Shown in pieces: positions 34,024 to 43,310 of a stretch of 64,000 nt of DNA. How positions within the stretch are numbered: position 1 is the stretch's first letter; each line of letters starts with the position of its first letter. The notes beneath the pieces are model-generated. The model saw nothing but the letters and a program-made list of their open reading frames with translations. It was not told the DNA's origin and did no database searches. The DNA comes from Muribaculum sp. (lineage in GTDB: Bacteria > Bacteroidota > Bacteroidia > Bacteroidales > Muribaculaceae), in contig JAMPAZ010000001.1 in assembly GCA_023666965.1 (NCBI GenBank), forward strand, positions 479,838-543,837, read 5' to 3'. The position numbers and the translations under genes were made by a program.

Positions 34024-34096
34024 GCGAAAATAGCTCAGTTGGTAGAGCACAACCTTGCCAAGGTTGGGGTCGCGGGTTCGAGTCCCGTTTTTCGCT
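34024..34096 (+). tRNA. tRNA-Gly (anticodon GCC), copy 1
   Basis: A 73-base cloverleaf. The acceptor GCGAAAA pairs with TTTTCGC, the anticodon stem CAACC/GGTTG holds the loop TTGCCAA, and the T loop is TTCGAGT. CCA is not encoded. Confidence 0.95.
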
Positions 34097-34151
34097 CAGA
34101 GAACATTAAATGGTTGGTAAGCATTAAAGCCAAATCGCAAAATCAACTAAT

Positions 34152-34224
34152 GCGAAAATAGCTCAGTTGGTAGAGCACAACCTTGCCAAGGTTGGGGTCG
34201 CGGGTTCGAGTCCCGTTTTTCGCT
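34152..34224 (+). tRNA. tRNA-Gly (anticodon GCC), copy 2
   Basis: Identical in all 73 bases to the copy at 34024, with a 55-base spacer of unrelated sequence. It is a local gene duplication. Confidence 0.95.
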
Positions 34225-34253
34225 CAACCAAAGGCTGAAAATGCTTGCGTAAT

Positions 34254-34337
34254 GTCCGGGTGGTGGAATTGGTAGACACGCTACTTTGAGGGGGTAGTGG
34301 CCGTTCGGCTGTGTGAGTTCGAATCTCATCTCGGACA
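34254..34337 (+). tRNA. tRNA-Leu (anticodon GAG)
   Basis: An 84-base class II tRNA with a long variable arm (TGGCCGTTCGGCT region). The acceptor GTCCGGG pairs with CTCGGAC, and the anticodon loop TTGAGGG gives anticodon GAG. CCA is not encoded. It is third in the tRNA cluster. Confidence 0.94.
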
Positions 34338-34341
34338 CTCT

Positions 34342-34383
34342 GAAAAATCGCAATTAGTTCTTCGGAATTGATTGCGATTTTTC
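34342..34383 (+). terminator. Terminator of the tRNA cluster
   Basis: Perfect 13-base arms (34342-34354 and 34371-34383) surround an inner stem capped by TTCG. The right arm carries the run of T. It ends 20 bases before rsmG. Confidence 0.8.
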
Positions 34384-34403
34384 TGTTTTATGCCCAGAAC
34401 ACA

Positions 34404-35045
34404 ATGACCGAAAAACAGATGGAAAATAATATCATACAGAAATATTTTAAGTTAACTCCGACCCAGTCGGAACAGTTCAGACTGCTCGGCAGGTTGTATC
34501 CGGATTGGAACGAAAAAATCAACGTGATTTCCCGTAAAGACATTGACAATCTTTACGTAAACCATATTCTGCACTCACTCGCCATTGCTCGGTTTATAAC
34601 CCCGGCAGAGGGCACAACAATTCTCGACATGGGCACCGGAGGCGGGTTTCCCGGCATCCCGTTGGCCATAATGTGGCCGCAATGCCGATTTCACCTCATC
34701 GACAGAATCGGCAAGAAAATAAAGGTTGCCGCCGACATAGCGACACAAATCGGGCTGAAAAACGTAACATTCCAGCATGGCGACATCGGCGAATGCCGTG
34801 AACGATTCGACTTCGTGGTGAGCCGCGCCGTAATGCGTCTCGACGAACTGATTCCCTTAATCAGAAAAAATATATCGGCAAAATCGAACAATGGCATTCC
34901 CAACGGGTTAATATGCCTAAAAGGGGGAGATTTGCAAAGCGAGATGCACGATGTAAAGTTTCCGACTTTGGTAGAATCGCTCGACACATATTTTGACGAG
35001 CCATTTTTCGACACTAAAAAGATCGTCTACGTACAAATCAAATAA
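34404..35045 (+). CDS. rsmG: 16S rRNA m7G527 methyltransferase RsmG
   Basis: A 213-residue cytoplasmic SAM-dependent enzyme that methylates G527 of 16S rRNA. The SAM-binding motif ILDMGTGGGFPGIPLAIMWP is near residue 70, and family features VISRKDIDNLYVNHILHSL and VVSRAVMRLDELI are present. The ATG at 34404 (MTEKQ) is preferred because upstream codons lie in the tRNA terminator. It is followed after 12 bases by a hydrolase gene. Confidence 0.96.
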   Translation: MTEKQMENNIIQKYFKLTPTQSEQFRLLGRLYPDWNEKINVISRKDIDNLYVNHILHSLAIARFITPAEGTTILDMGTGGGFPGIPLAIMWPQCRFHLIDRIGKKIKVAADIATQIGLKNVTFQHGDIGECRERFDFVVSRAVMRLDELIPLIRKNISAKSNNGIPNGLICLKGGDLQSEMHDVKFPTLVESLDTYFDEPFFDTKKIVYVQIK

Positions 35046-35057
35046 AAACAGCCAGCC

Positions 35058-35699
35058 ATGTTAGAAATTCGGAATTTCACATTTAATATGTTCGGAGTCA
35101 ACACCTACGTCGTATGGAACCCGGAGACGAAGGAAGCCGCGATAATCGACCCGGGTATGATAAACCGGAGCGAAGAAGATCAAATCGACGCGTTCATCTC
35201 CGACAATCATTTAAACGTGACCCAACTTATAAACACCCACATGCACCTCGACCATATTTTCGGTGACAAGTGGGTGACAGACAAGTACGGTGTCAAAGTT
35301 AAGGCATCGACCGACGACGAATTTCTCGGCAAACAATCGCCGGCACAAGCACGCATGTTCAGCCTGCCCCTTCATCCGCAACCGGTAGCGGTCGACGAAC
35401 CCTTGAAGGACGGCGACAAGTTAAACATCGGTGGCGAGGAAGTCGACGTACTTTCGGTGCCGGGCCACTCACCGGGCAGCATCGTACTTTACTTTCCCTC
35501 TTCAGGATGGGCCATCACCGGCGACGTTTTGTTTGAAGGCAGTATCGGACGCACCGACCTTGTGGCGGGCAATCACAAACTACTTATAGAAGGCATCCAT
35601 AAAAAGCTATTCGCCCTACCCGACTCCACCATAGTCTTTCCCGGACACGGAGGCCCGACCACTATAGGACGCGAGAAATCTACCAATCCCTACCTATAA
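35058..35699 (+). CDS. Metallo-beta-lactamase-fold hydrolase (glyoxalase II-like)
   Basis: A 213-residue cytoplasmic protein with the metal motif THMHLDHIFG (HxHxDH, about residues 59-68), a second ligand in VPGHSPGSIVLY and the terminal FPGHGGPTTIGREK. It belongs to the YcbL/GloB-like group of small hydrolases acting on thioesters or similar substrates. It is probably co-transcribed with rsmG. Confidence 0.9.
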   Translation: MLEIRNFTFNMFGVNTYVVWNPETKEAAIIDPGMINRSEEDQIDAFISDNHLNVTQLINTHMHLDHIFGDKWVTDKYGVKVKASTDDEFLGKQSPAQARMFSLPLHPQPVAVDEPLKDGDKLNIGGEEVDVLSVPGHSPGSIVLYFPSSGWAITGDVLFEGSIGRTDLVAGNHKLLIEGIHKKLFALPDSTIVFPGHGGPTTIGREKSTNPYL

Positions 35700-35779
35700 C
35701 AGCGGTCAAATTAAGCCCTCGGAGCCTGACCCAGATAATTTTACCCCAATTTTGCAGTATCAACCGGCGATCCATACAC

Positions 35780-35788
35780 TATCTTTGC
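35780..35788 (+). promoter_or_regulatory. Promoter -7 box for the basic hypothetical gene
   Basis: TATCTTTGC, 30 bases before the next start. A TTTG at 35751-35754 is 25 bases upstream, further than usual. Confidence 0.55.
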
Positions 35789-35817
35789 GGTAAATTAACC
35801 TTTAATACCGAAAGATA

Positions 35818-36288
35818 ATGAAACACACCGCTACTCGCGCTCCGCGCTTCGACCGTGAATGGAAAGAAATGATAGCACTTTTGCCTGAACATCGCCAAGC
35901 CATATTGGAGCAAGCGATCCGAGACTATCAACTGTCAAGCGCAGAGCCGCAATGTCTTGAAGGAGCCGAAGCCATGGCATTCCTGCTTATTAAAAAGATT
36001 GTTGACCGGCGTGCCAAACAGCGTATCGCGAGAGTCCGCCGCCACGCGACGAAAGAGGCATCCGCAAAAGCTGACGGGTCTGATAAACCGTCAGAACCGG
36101 AAAAGTCAATGGCCGGCACACCGGATGGGACATCAGAAAATATCGCCCACGCGGCAGAAACGCAACCACGCTCAACCATTTCACATAAGCGCAACCGACA
36201 CGACGCAATTATCAAACAGATTAATCGCCTAAATCCGAAAATCAAAGGCGCATCAAACAGAAACAAACCACATAGAGGAAGGTGCTGA
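35818..36288 (+). CDS. Small basic hypothetical protein
   Basis: A 156-residue cytoplasmic protein. The N-terminal 75 residues are helical (FDREWKEMIALLPEHRQAIL, then AMAFLLIKKIVDRRAKQR) and recall small Bacteroidetes DUF6291-like proteins, some of which occur in mobile elements. The C-terminal half is disordered and very basic (ISHKRNRHDAIIKQINRL, KGASNRNKPHRGRC). Nucleic acid binding is possible from charge alone. It has its own promoter and faces the antiporter gene tail to tail. Confidence 0.6.
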   Translation: MKHTATRAPRFDREWKEMIALLPEHRQAILEQAIRDYQLSSAEPQCLEGAEAMAFLLIKKIVDRRAKQRIARVRRHATKEASAKADGSDKPSEPEKSMAGTPDGTSENIAHAAETQPRSTISHKRNRHDAIIKQINRLNPKIKGASNRNKPHRGRC

Positions 36289-36323
36289 ACCTGACACAAA
36301 CGATGCGCTTTCGCAGGAGCTAA

Positions 36324-38498
36324 TCAAAGGTCTATCTTTTTGCGGCGATTACGCTGAGTGAACCGCTTCCTGAACATTATCAGTCGGCGATAGTAGCCGG
36401 CCAACGTCACCCACAACGAGCTTGGAGTAGCGACTATATCGCTTGCCAGCGGATCCATGATCGACGGCACCGGAGCCTCGTCGCCAAACTGGCTCGGATA
36501 GAGCACGACAAGATTGTTTCTCGAAAAGTATTTCTGAAGAAATCCCGGCAACTCGTCCATCGTTGAGCTGAACGAGACGGATGCTCTTCGCGAATTTACC
36601 ACGATAAACAAGTCGTCGTCAAGTATTCGGTTGGCCAACAGAAGGAAGTCGTCCCACTCCTCCACATCGCGGTATTCATGGCGTATGTCGTAGCCGTCGC
36701 ATTTTAACACGGCCCGTATATACGACCTCGTCTCCGGATGACAACAGAATATGACCCGGCATCCGATCTGAACAGTCAAATTTGCTATCGCGGCCACCCA
36801 CTGCCTGAATCCCGTCTCGAATTGAGCCTTCTCCGGCACGTAAACCACGATTCGGGTAACTGTACTGACCGGGATGAAGCAACGCGTGATGACAATCATC
36901 TTATTCGTGGCTTTCAGCAGCTGTTCGATTTTAGTGCCGAAGAACGAGTCGACCACTGTAGTCTTGCGGTGAAGCCCTATGATTACTTCCGAGATGTCGC
37001 GTTCCTCGATGGTGTTGACAAGTCCGGTGACAACGTTCAAGTCGTAACGTTCGATGACTGTAAGCTTCATATCGACGCTCGCGGCCGCCTGCTCGGCCAC
37101 ATCGAGCGAATTACGCCCGATGGCCCTCGAACCGGAAGAGTTGTCGTTTCTGACGTGCAGGGCATACATCTTGCCTGCTTTACCCAATGGATTACGCATC
37201 AAAACGGCAAACTCCACCAAAGCCGAAGCCGTCACAGGGTTGGCAATCGAAATAAGCGTATTCGCCCGGTGACGCGACGCGCCGTCTTCTTCCGGAGTCT
37301 CATTCTCAAGAAGCGCCAGTTTAATCTTGAAGGCGGCACGCTCCGTAATAATCGAGGAGATGGCACAAGTGACCAATATCATCACAATCGTACCGTTGAG
37401 CACCGCTTCGTTAAATATACCTATATTATATCCGATCATCACGGCTGCCAATGTAGCCGCCGCTTGGGCGTTTGACAGTCCGAACATCATGCTTCGATCC
37501 ATAGGCCGCATCTTGTATGTCAGCTGAGTCAGCCACGCCGCAAGCCACTTACATGCTGTAGCGACCACCGACATTACTGCGGCAACATAGACTGTCTCCC
37601 AACTCGACACGACGATATTGACATTAATCAACATGCCCACGCCGATCAGGAAATACGGAATGAAGATGGCATTCCCGACAAACTCGATGCGGTTCATCAG
37701 AGCCGACGCATTGGGGATATATCGGTTCAAGACCAATCCGGCATAAAAGGCTCCAAGCACACTCTCAAGACCTATCATCTTTGCCGAGTAGCTGGCAAGG
37801 AACACCATCGCCAAAACGTAGATAAATTGAGAGATATTGTCGTTGTATTTCTTAAAGAACCATCGGGTCAACCGAGGAAACGCATACACAATGACTAAGC
37901 AATATATGACCAGCCGAAGCAACAGCATCAGAATCTCCCCGACGCTGAAAGAGCCGTCGCGGTAAATGCCCACCACTCCGGCAAGGACAATAAGCGCACC
38001 CAACACAGTGACGATCGTACCGGCAATCGTTATAATCACCGCCGGCGACTTGCTAAGCCCGAAACGAGACACTATCGGATATGCTATCAGTGTATGGGAA
38101 GCATACATTGATGCCAGCAAAACGGATGTCAGCCAGTTAAACCCCAAGAGCCACACAGAAGTCAGAGTGCCGACCACCATCGGCACCATAAACGTGTATA
38201 TACCGAATCCGAGACCTTTCTTCAGGTTCTTTTTCAAATGGTACATGTCAATCTCAATTCCGGCGAGGAACATGAGATAGAGAATGCCTACCTGCCCGAA
38301 AATTTCAAATGAAGCATCGCGACTCAACAGCCCTATTCCGTAAGGGCCTATGACTATACCCGCGACTATCATGCCTATAATATGCGGTATTTTCAGGCGG
38401 TTGAGCAAGATAGGAGCCAACAAAATGATGACCAGCACGATAAAAAATATCAGCACCGGATCGGTCACCAACGGCAAAGTCACTCTCATCAAAGTCAT
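36324..38498 (-). CDS. Cation:proton antiporter (CPA2) with cytoplasmic tail
   Basis: A 724-residue inner-membrane protein. Residues 1-400 form about 12 helices with the Na+/H+ exchanger fold (GMIVAGIVIGPYGIGLL, LYLMFLAGIEIDM, LESVLGAFYAGLVLNRYIP). The C-terminal 300 residues are soluble and contain two regions like universal-stress-protein domains (SALVEFAVLMRNPLGKAGK; TVTRIVVYVPEKAQFETGF). No TrkA-N motif is seen. It exchanges Na+ or K+ for H+ by family; the ion is not certain. It is divergent from the RND efflux operon. Confidence 0.9.
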   Translation of the reverse strand: MTLMRVTLPLVTDPVLIFFIVLVIILLAPILLNRLKIPHIIGMIVAGIVIGPYGIGLLSRDASFEIFGQVGILYLMFLAGIEIDMYHLKKNLKKGLGFGIYTFMVPMVVGTLTSVWLLGFNWLTSVLLASMYASHTLIAYPIVSRFGLSKSPAVIITIAGTIVTVLGALIVLAGVVGIYRDGSFSVGEILMLLLRLVIYCLVIVYAFPRLTRWFFKKYNDNISQFIYVLAMVFLASYSAKMIGLESVLGAFYAGLVLNRYIPNASALMNRIEFVGNAIFIPYFLIGVGMLINVNIVVSSWETVYVAAVMSVVATACKWLAAWLTQLTYKMRPMDRSMMFGLSNAQAAATLAAVMIGYNIGIFNEAVLNGTIVMILVTCAISSIITERAAFKIKLALLENETPEEDGASRHRANTLISIANPVTASALVEFAVLMRNPLGKAGKMYALHVRNDNSSGSRAIGRNSLDVAEQAAASVDMKLTVIERYDLNVVTGLVNTIEERDISEVIIGLHRKTTVVDSFFGTKIEQLLKATNKMIVITRCFIPVSTVTRIVVYVPEKAQFETGFRQWVAAIANLTVQIGCRVIFCCHPETRSYIRAVLKCDGYDIRHEYRDVEEWDDFLLLANRILDDDLFIVVNSRRASVSFSSTMDELPGFLQKYFSRNNLVVLYPSQFGDEAPVPSIMDPLASDIVATPSSLWVTLAGYYRRLIMFRKRFTQRNRRKKIDL

Positions 38499-38524
38499 GC
38501 GGCCTCCTAAAAATTAAAAGATTA

Positions 38525-38533
38525 CCAAATTTA
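38525..38533 (-). promoter_or_regulatory. Promoter -7 box for the antiporter
   Basis: Reverse-strand TAAATTTGG, 26 bases upstream of the antiporter start. Confidence 0.45.
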
Positions 38534-38690
38534 CCTACAAAAATACTCAATTTAATCCTATTCCGCAACACTGACGTAAAGATACACACCGTATGCATCT
38601 GCTTGCACATGAAGCGACCTCGACCTATCCTGGGGGATTGACATTGAATCCAATGCAGGGATTTGCGGCAACAGAGGCTCAATATTTTCC

Positions 38691-38739
38691 TTTTTTACCA
38701 AAATTATCCCCATTTTGGAGTTTTTTACCTAAATTAACC
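38691..38739. repeat. Pair of 19-base direct repeats upstream of the efflux operon
   Basis: Two copies of TTTTTTACC(A/T)AAATTA(T/A)CC, at 38691-38709 and 38721-38739, differ at two positions and are spaced exactly 30 bases start to start, about three helical turns. They lie 43 bases upstream of the efflux -7 box, in a 392-base intergenic region that otherwise holds only the two promoters. They are a candidate operator for an unknown regulator. Confidence 0.55.
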
Positions 38740-38782
38740 TTAAAATGTTATTTATATCCATCTATATTTCAATCATACTTCC

Positions 38783-38791
38783 TAACTTTGC
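38783..38791 (+). promoter_or_regulatory. Promoter -7 box for the RND efflux operon
   Basis: TAACTTTGC, about 100 bases before the adaptor start, leaving a leader of roughly 95 bases. Confidence 0.6.
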
Positions 38792-38890
38792 ACGAAAATT
38801 CAGTAATTTCTAAGCCAATCGGCGAAGAAAAAGCCTGACATCACATAATCAAGTATAGAAATTTCAATAGGGACAAAAATAAATACAGTT

Positions 38891-40051
38891 ATGAATTTAA
38901 AAGCAATGAAGACTGCGGGAACTCTACTATCCACAGCAGCTATCCTGTGTTTAACATCTTGCGGCGGAGGCCAGCAACAGCAGACTCAAACTCAGGCACC
39001 TGAAATTGCCACAATGACATTGGGCTACTCGACATCAGACCTCGAAAGTGCATACCCCGTCACCATCAAGGGACGTACAGACATCGACATTCGTCCGCAA
39101 GTGACCGGATTCATCACTAAAGTGCACGTCGACGAAGGTCAGCAGGTAAAGAAAGGCCAACTGCTCTTCACCATCGATCAAGTACAGTATCAGGCTGCGG
39201 TCGACGCAGCGGAAGCCGCCATCCGCGTAGCCGAAAGCGCGGTCGGAACAGCCAAGCTGACAGAAGCCAATAAGCGCAAACTTTATGACAAGAACATCAT
39301 CAGCGAATATGAATGGCAAATGGCCGACAACAATCTTAAATCGGCACAGGCTCAGTTGGCATCGGCGCAAGCCCAGCTTACATCTGCCAAAAAGAATCTT
39401 GCATATACTCAAGTGACTTCACCGAGCGACGGCGTAATCGGCTCGATACCTAACCGTGAAGGCTCGCTTGCATCGCCGTCATCTGCACAGCCGTTGACCA
39501 CCGTGAGCGACAATTCAGAGGTATATGCCTACTTTTCGCTTAACGAAAAAGACATTCTTAACCTGACCGACGGAGGAGCCGTATCGCTCAACTCGAGCGT
39601 CAGCAAGATGCCGGAAGTGTCGCTCCGACTCGCAAACGGCGAAATGTACCCCTACAAAGGCAAAGTCGCTACCGTGTCAGGAGTCATCGGAAGCACCACC
39701 GGTTCGGCCTCAGTCAGAGCCCTCTTCGACAATAAGAACGGAATGCTCCGCAGCGGAAGCACCGGACAGGTCCTGATTCCCGTCCACTCCGACAGCGCTC
39801 TGCTCATCCCCCAAAAAGCCACCTTTGAGCTCCAGGACCGCCGCTTTGTATACATAGTCAACGATTCGAACGCCATCAAATCAGTGCCCGTTACCGTCAG
39901 CCCGATTTCTGACGGACAGACATTCGTAATAACATCGGGCCTTAAGCCCGGCGACCGCATCGCCATCGAAGGCGTAGGTTCCAAGCTCAAGGACGGAATG
40001 ACCATCATACCGACCGACGCAGCAACTGCCGCTCAAGCTCCACAACAATAA
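38891..40051 (+). CDS. RND efflux periplasmic adaptor (AcrA-like) lipoprotein
   Basis: A 386-residue membrane-fusion protein with a lipoprotein signal (AAILCLTSCGGG). The lipoyl-like halves (VDEGQQVKKGQLLFTID and the region TSPSDGVIGSIPN) flank an alpha-hairpin (AQAQLASAQAQLTSAKKNL). It bridges the pump and the outer-membrane channel in the periplasm. It is first in the four-gene run with the pump, the channel and an lpxA-like gene; the gap to the pump is 70 bases. Confidence 0.96.
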   Translation: MNLKAMKTAGTLLSTAAILCLTSCGGGQQQQTQTQAPEIATMTLGYSTSDLESAYPVTIKGRTDIDIRPQVTGFITKVHVDEGQQVKKGQLLFTIDQVQYQAAVDAAEAAIRVAESAVGTAKLTEANKRKLYDKNIISEYEWQMADNNLKSAQAQLASAQAQLTSAKKNLAYTQVTSPSDGVIGSIPNREGSLASPSSAQPLTTVSDNSEVYAYFSLNEKDILNLTDGGAVSLNSSVSKMPEVSLRLANGEMYPYKGKVATVSGVIGSTTGSASVRALFDNKNGMLRSGSTGQVLIPVHSDSALLIPQKATFELQDRRFVYIVNDSNAIKSVPVTVSPISDGQTFVITSGLKPGDRIAIEGVGSKLKDGMTIIPTDAATAAQAPQQ

Positions 40052-40121
40052 ACAGGCTCAGTAAAACAACCAATCATCAGGCTTTCCTCAGACAACAATT
40101 CATTAACAACAGCGTTAAGAC

Positions 40122-43100
40122 ATGAAACTTGATACATTTATTAACCGCCCGGTGCTATCCACGGTTATATCAATATTTATTGTCCTGTTGGGTATAATCG
40201 GGCTTGTTTCCCTTCCGATTACCCAGTATCCCGACATTGCTCCACCAACCATCTCAGTAAGCACCACCTATACCGGTGCAAACGCACAGGCCGTGCTAAA
40301 CTCCGTGATTGCCCCCCTCGAAGAGTCGATAAACGGAGCAGAAGGCATGACCTACATGGAATCTACAGCGACAAATACCGGAAGCGCTACCATCAGCGTT
40401 TACTTCAAGCAAGGCTTTGACCCAGACATGGCGGCAGTCGACGTACAGAACCGCGTGGCAAAAGCTCAAAACCTCCTGCCGTCGGAAGTAAACCAAGTCG
40501 GCGTCATCACTCAGAAGCGTCAGACCTCAATGCTTGTCGGCGTAACTCTATACGACAAATCCGGCAACTATCCTGAGAACTTCATTGAGAACTACATGAA
40601 AATCAATATCGTCCCGCAGATACAACGTATCTCAGGCGTGGGCGACGTTATGGTCATGGGTGCTGACTACTCAATGCGTATATGGCTTAAACCCGACGTC
40701 ATGGCACAGTACCATTTGATGCCGTCAGACGTGTCGCAGGCGCTGTCCGAGCAAAATATCGAGGCCGCCCCCGGTGCATTCGGAGAGCAAGGCAACCAAA
40801 GCTTCCAATACACCATCAAATACCGTGGACGTCTGACGACACCCGAACAGTTCGGTGACATCGTAATCCGCGCCGACCAAAACGGAGAAACCCTCTACTT
40901 GAAAGACGTGGCCGACATCGAATTAGGACGTGTCTCTTACGGGTTCCACAATAAGATGAACGGCTATCCGGCCGTAACCGCCATGGTGTTCCAGACGGCA
41001 GGCTCCAATGCCCGCGAAATCATCAACGACTGCTTGGACTTCGTAAAAAATCTTGAAAAAGAGCTTCCCGAGGGACTCGGGGTCGAGATTCCTCTTAACG
41101 TCGACTCCTTCCTTAGCGCATCAATCGACGAAGTTATCAAGACCCTTATCGAGGCATTCATCCTCGTGTTCATCGTGGTGTACATATTCCTTCAGGACAT
41201 TCGTTCGACCATCATCCCTGCCATCGCCATACCGGTAGCATTGGTGGGTACGTTCTTCTTCCTGAATCTTATCGGATTCTCCATTAACCTCATCACTTTG
41301 TCGGCACTTGTGCTTGCAATCGCCATTGTGGTCGACGACGCGATAGTGGTGGTCGAGGCCGTCCACGCCAAACTCGACGTTGGCTACAAGAGTTCGCGCA
41401 AGGCATCAATCGACGCCATGAGCGAAATCGGCTCTGCCATTATCTCCATCACATTGGTAATGATGCTCGTGTTCGTGCCGGTATCCTTTATGCCCGGTAC
41501 TGCCGGTGTATTCTACCAGCAATTCGGTCTGACAATGGCCATAGCCATCGGTCTGTCGGCGCTTAACGCATTGACTTTGTCTCCGGCGCTTTGTGCAGTG
41601 TTCCTCAAACCCCATGCCGAACACGAAGGCCAGAAAAAGAATTTCATCCAGCGGTTCCACACTGCATTCAACGTGGCCTACGACCGTCAGCTGGGCCACT
41701 ATCGCAAAATCACCAACTTCTTCATTAACCACAAAGTCACCTCGTTCGGCATAGTGGCGGCATCAATCGCCATACTTGTATGGCTCATGAACATCACGCC
41801 GTCCGGACTCGTCCCCAACGAAGACACGGGTACGGTATTCGTCATGCTCAACATGCCTCCCGGCACATCCCAGGAACGCACTACCGCTACGCTTGATGAA
41901 GTCGACGAAATCATCGGCAGCGTACCTGCCGTAGAATCGCGTACCTTGATTAACGGCTACAGCTTCATCGCCGGACAGGGACCGACTTACGGCACGTTCA
42001 TTATCCGTCTGAAAGACTGGTCGGAACGCTCCAAGGACGAAAGCTCAGATGCCGTAATCCAGCAGCTTTACATGCTGACAGGCCAAAAGATTAAGGATGG
42101 AAGCGTAATGATTTTCGCTCCGCCTATGATCACCGGTTACTCAGCGACCAACGGTTTTGAATTGAAGATGCAGGATAAGACAGGCGGCGACATCAACGAA
42201 TTTTTCCAGATTGTGCAGCGCTTCCTCGGAGCACTCAATCAGCGTCCGGAAATCCAGATGGCATACACCACATTCAACCCCACCTTCCCACAGTATATGC
42301 TCGACATCGACGCGGCCAAGGCAAAACAGGCCGGTATAAGTCCATCGACCATTCTATCGACCCTGCAGGGCTATTATGGCGGTATGTACGTGTCCAACTT
42401 CAACCGTTTCGGCAAGATCTACCGTGTGATGATGCAGGCATCGCCTGAAGCACGCGTATCTCCCGAAACACTGAAGTCAATCAAAATACGTAACGGCAAC
42501 GAAATGGCATCGCTGAGCAACTTCGTGACATTGACCCGCGTCTACGGTCCCGACTTGCTCAACCGATTCAACATGTTCCAGTCGATCTCCGTTACCGGTA
42601 CCCCTAGCCCCGGGTACTCGTCAGGACAAGCTATTGCCGCAATCGAGCAAATAGCGGCCGAATATCTGCCCCAAGGCTACGGCTTTGAATATGCAGGTAT
42701 GACCCGCGAAGAAGCCGGTTCGTCAAGCAATGCCACAGCCATCATCTTCGGTCTGTGTCTACTCTTCGTCTACCTCCTGCTTTCGGCCCAGTATGAAAGC
42801 TACATTATTCCATGGGCGGTTATCCTTTCGATACCGTTCGGTCTGATGGGTTCGTTCATCTTCGCCCAAATGTTCGGGGTGTCCAACAACATTTACCTCC
42901 AAATCGCACTCATCATGTTGATCGGTCTGTTGGCTAAGAATGCGATCCTCATCGTAGAGTTCGCTCTCGAACGCCGACGCACGGGTATGTCGGTGGTGAA
43001 GGCCGCTATCGACGGAGCCGCGGCACGTCTGCGCCCGATCCTTATGACCTCGTTGGCCCTTATCATCGGATTGCTTCCTATGATGTTCGCCCACGGCGTA

Positions 43101-43292
43101 GGCGCCAACTCAAACAACGCCCTCGGCACCGGAGCCATCGGAGGTATGCTTATCGGTATGATTTTGCAGATTTTCATCGTTCCGGCACTCTTCGTAGCGT
43201 TCCAGTTGATACAGGAGAAGATTTCACCGCTGAAGTGGGACGATACGGACAATACCGGACTGGAATCGGAAATCGAACAGTATGCACATTAA
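40122..43292 (+). CDS. RND multidrug efflux pump (AcrB/HAE1 type)
   Basis: A 1056-residue proton-driven inner-membrane transporter with 12 helices and two large periplasmic loops. It begins FINRPVLSTVISIFIVLLG, contains the proton-relay aspartates in VVDDAIVVVEAVHA (about residues 405-410) and the second-half relay lysine in GLLAKNAILIVEFAL. It exports hydrophobic compounds in concert with the adaptor and channel encoded on either side. Its specificity is unknown. Confidence 0.97.
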   Translation: MKLDTFINRPVLSTVISIFIVLLGIIGLVSLPITQYPDIAPPTISVSTTYTGANAQAVLNSVIAPLEESINGAEGMTYMESTATNTGSATISVYFKQGFDPDMAAVDVQNRVAKAQNLLPSEVNQVGVITQKRQTSMLVGVTLYDKSGNYPENFIENYMKINIVPQIQRISGVGDVMVMGADYSMRIWLKPDVMAQYHLMPSDVSQALSEQNIEAAPGAFGEQGNQSFQYTIKYRGRLTTPEQFGDIVIRADQNGETLYLKDVADIELGRVSYGFHNKMNGYPAVTAMVFQTAGSNAREIINDCLDFVKNLEKELPEGLGVEIPLNVDSFLSASIDEVIKTLIEAFILVFIVVYIFLQDIRSTIIPAIAIPVALVGTFFFLNLIGFSINLITLSALVLAIAIVVDDAIVVVEAVHAKLDVGYKSSRKASIDAMSEIGSAIISITLVMMLVFVPVSFMPGTAGVFYQQFGLTMAIAIGLSALNALTLSPALCAVFLKPHAEHEGQKKNFIQRFHTAFNVAYDRQLGHYRKITNFFINHKVTSFGIVAASIAILVWLMNITPSGLVPNEDTGTVFVMLNMPPGTSQERTTATLDEVDEIIGSVPAVESRTLINGYSFIAGQGPTYGTFIIRLKDWSERSKDESSDAVIQQLYMLTGQKIKDGSVMIFAPPMITGYSATNGFELKMQDKTGGDINEFFQIVQRFLGALNQRPEIQMAYTTFNPTFPQYMLDIDAAKAKQAGISPSTILSTLQGYYGGMYVSNFNRFGKIYRVMMQASPEARVSPETLKSIKIRNGNEMASLSNFVTLTRVYGPDLLNRFNMFQSISVTGTPSPGYSSGQAIAAIEQIAAEYLPQGYGFEYAGMTREEAGSSSNATAIIFGLCLLFVYLLLSAQYESYIIPWAVILSIPFGLMGSFIFAQMFGVSNNIYLQIALIMLIGLLAKNAILIVEFALERRRTGMSVVKAAIDGAAARLRPILMTSLALIIGLLPMMFAHGVGANSNNALGTGAIGGMLIGMILQIFIVPALFVAFQLIQEKISPLKWDDTDNTGLESEIEQYAH

Positions 43293-43310
43293 TCCAATTC
43301 AACTAAAATT

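Noticed and set aside
38593..38838. 81-codon ORF upstream of the efflux adaptor
   Set aside because: It spans the direct repeats and the promoter box, and its translation has no protein-like pattern.
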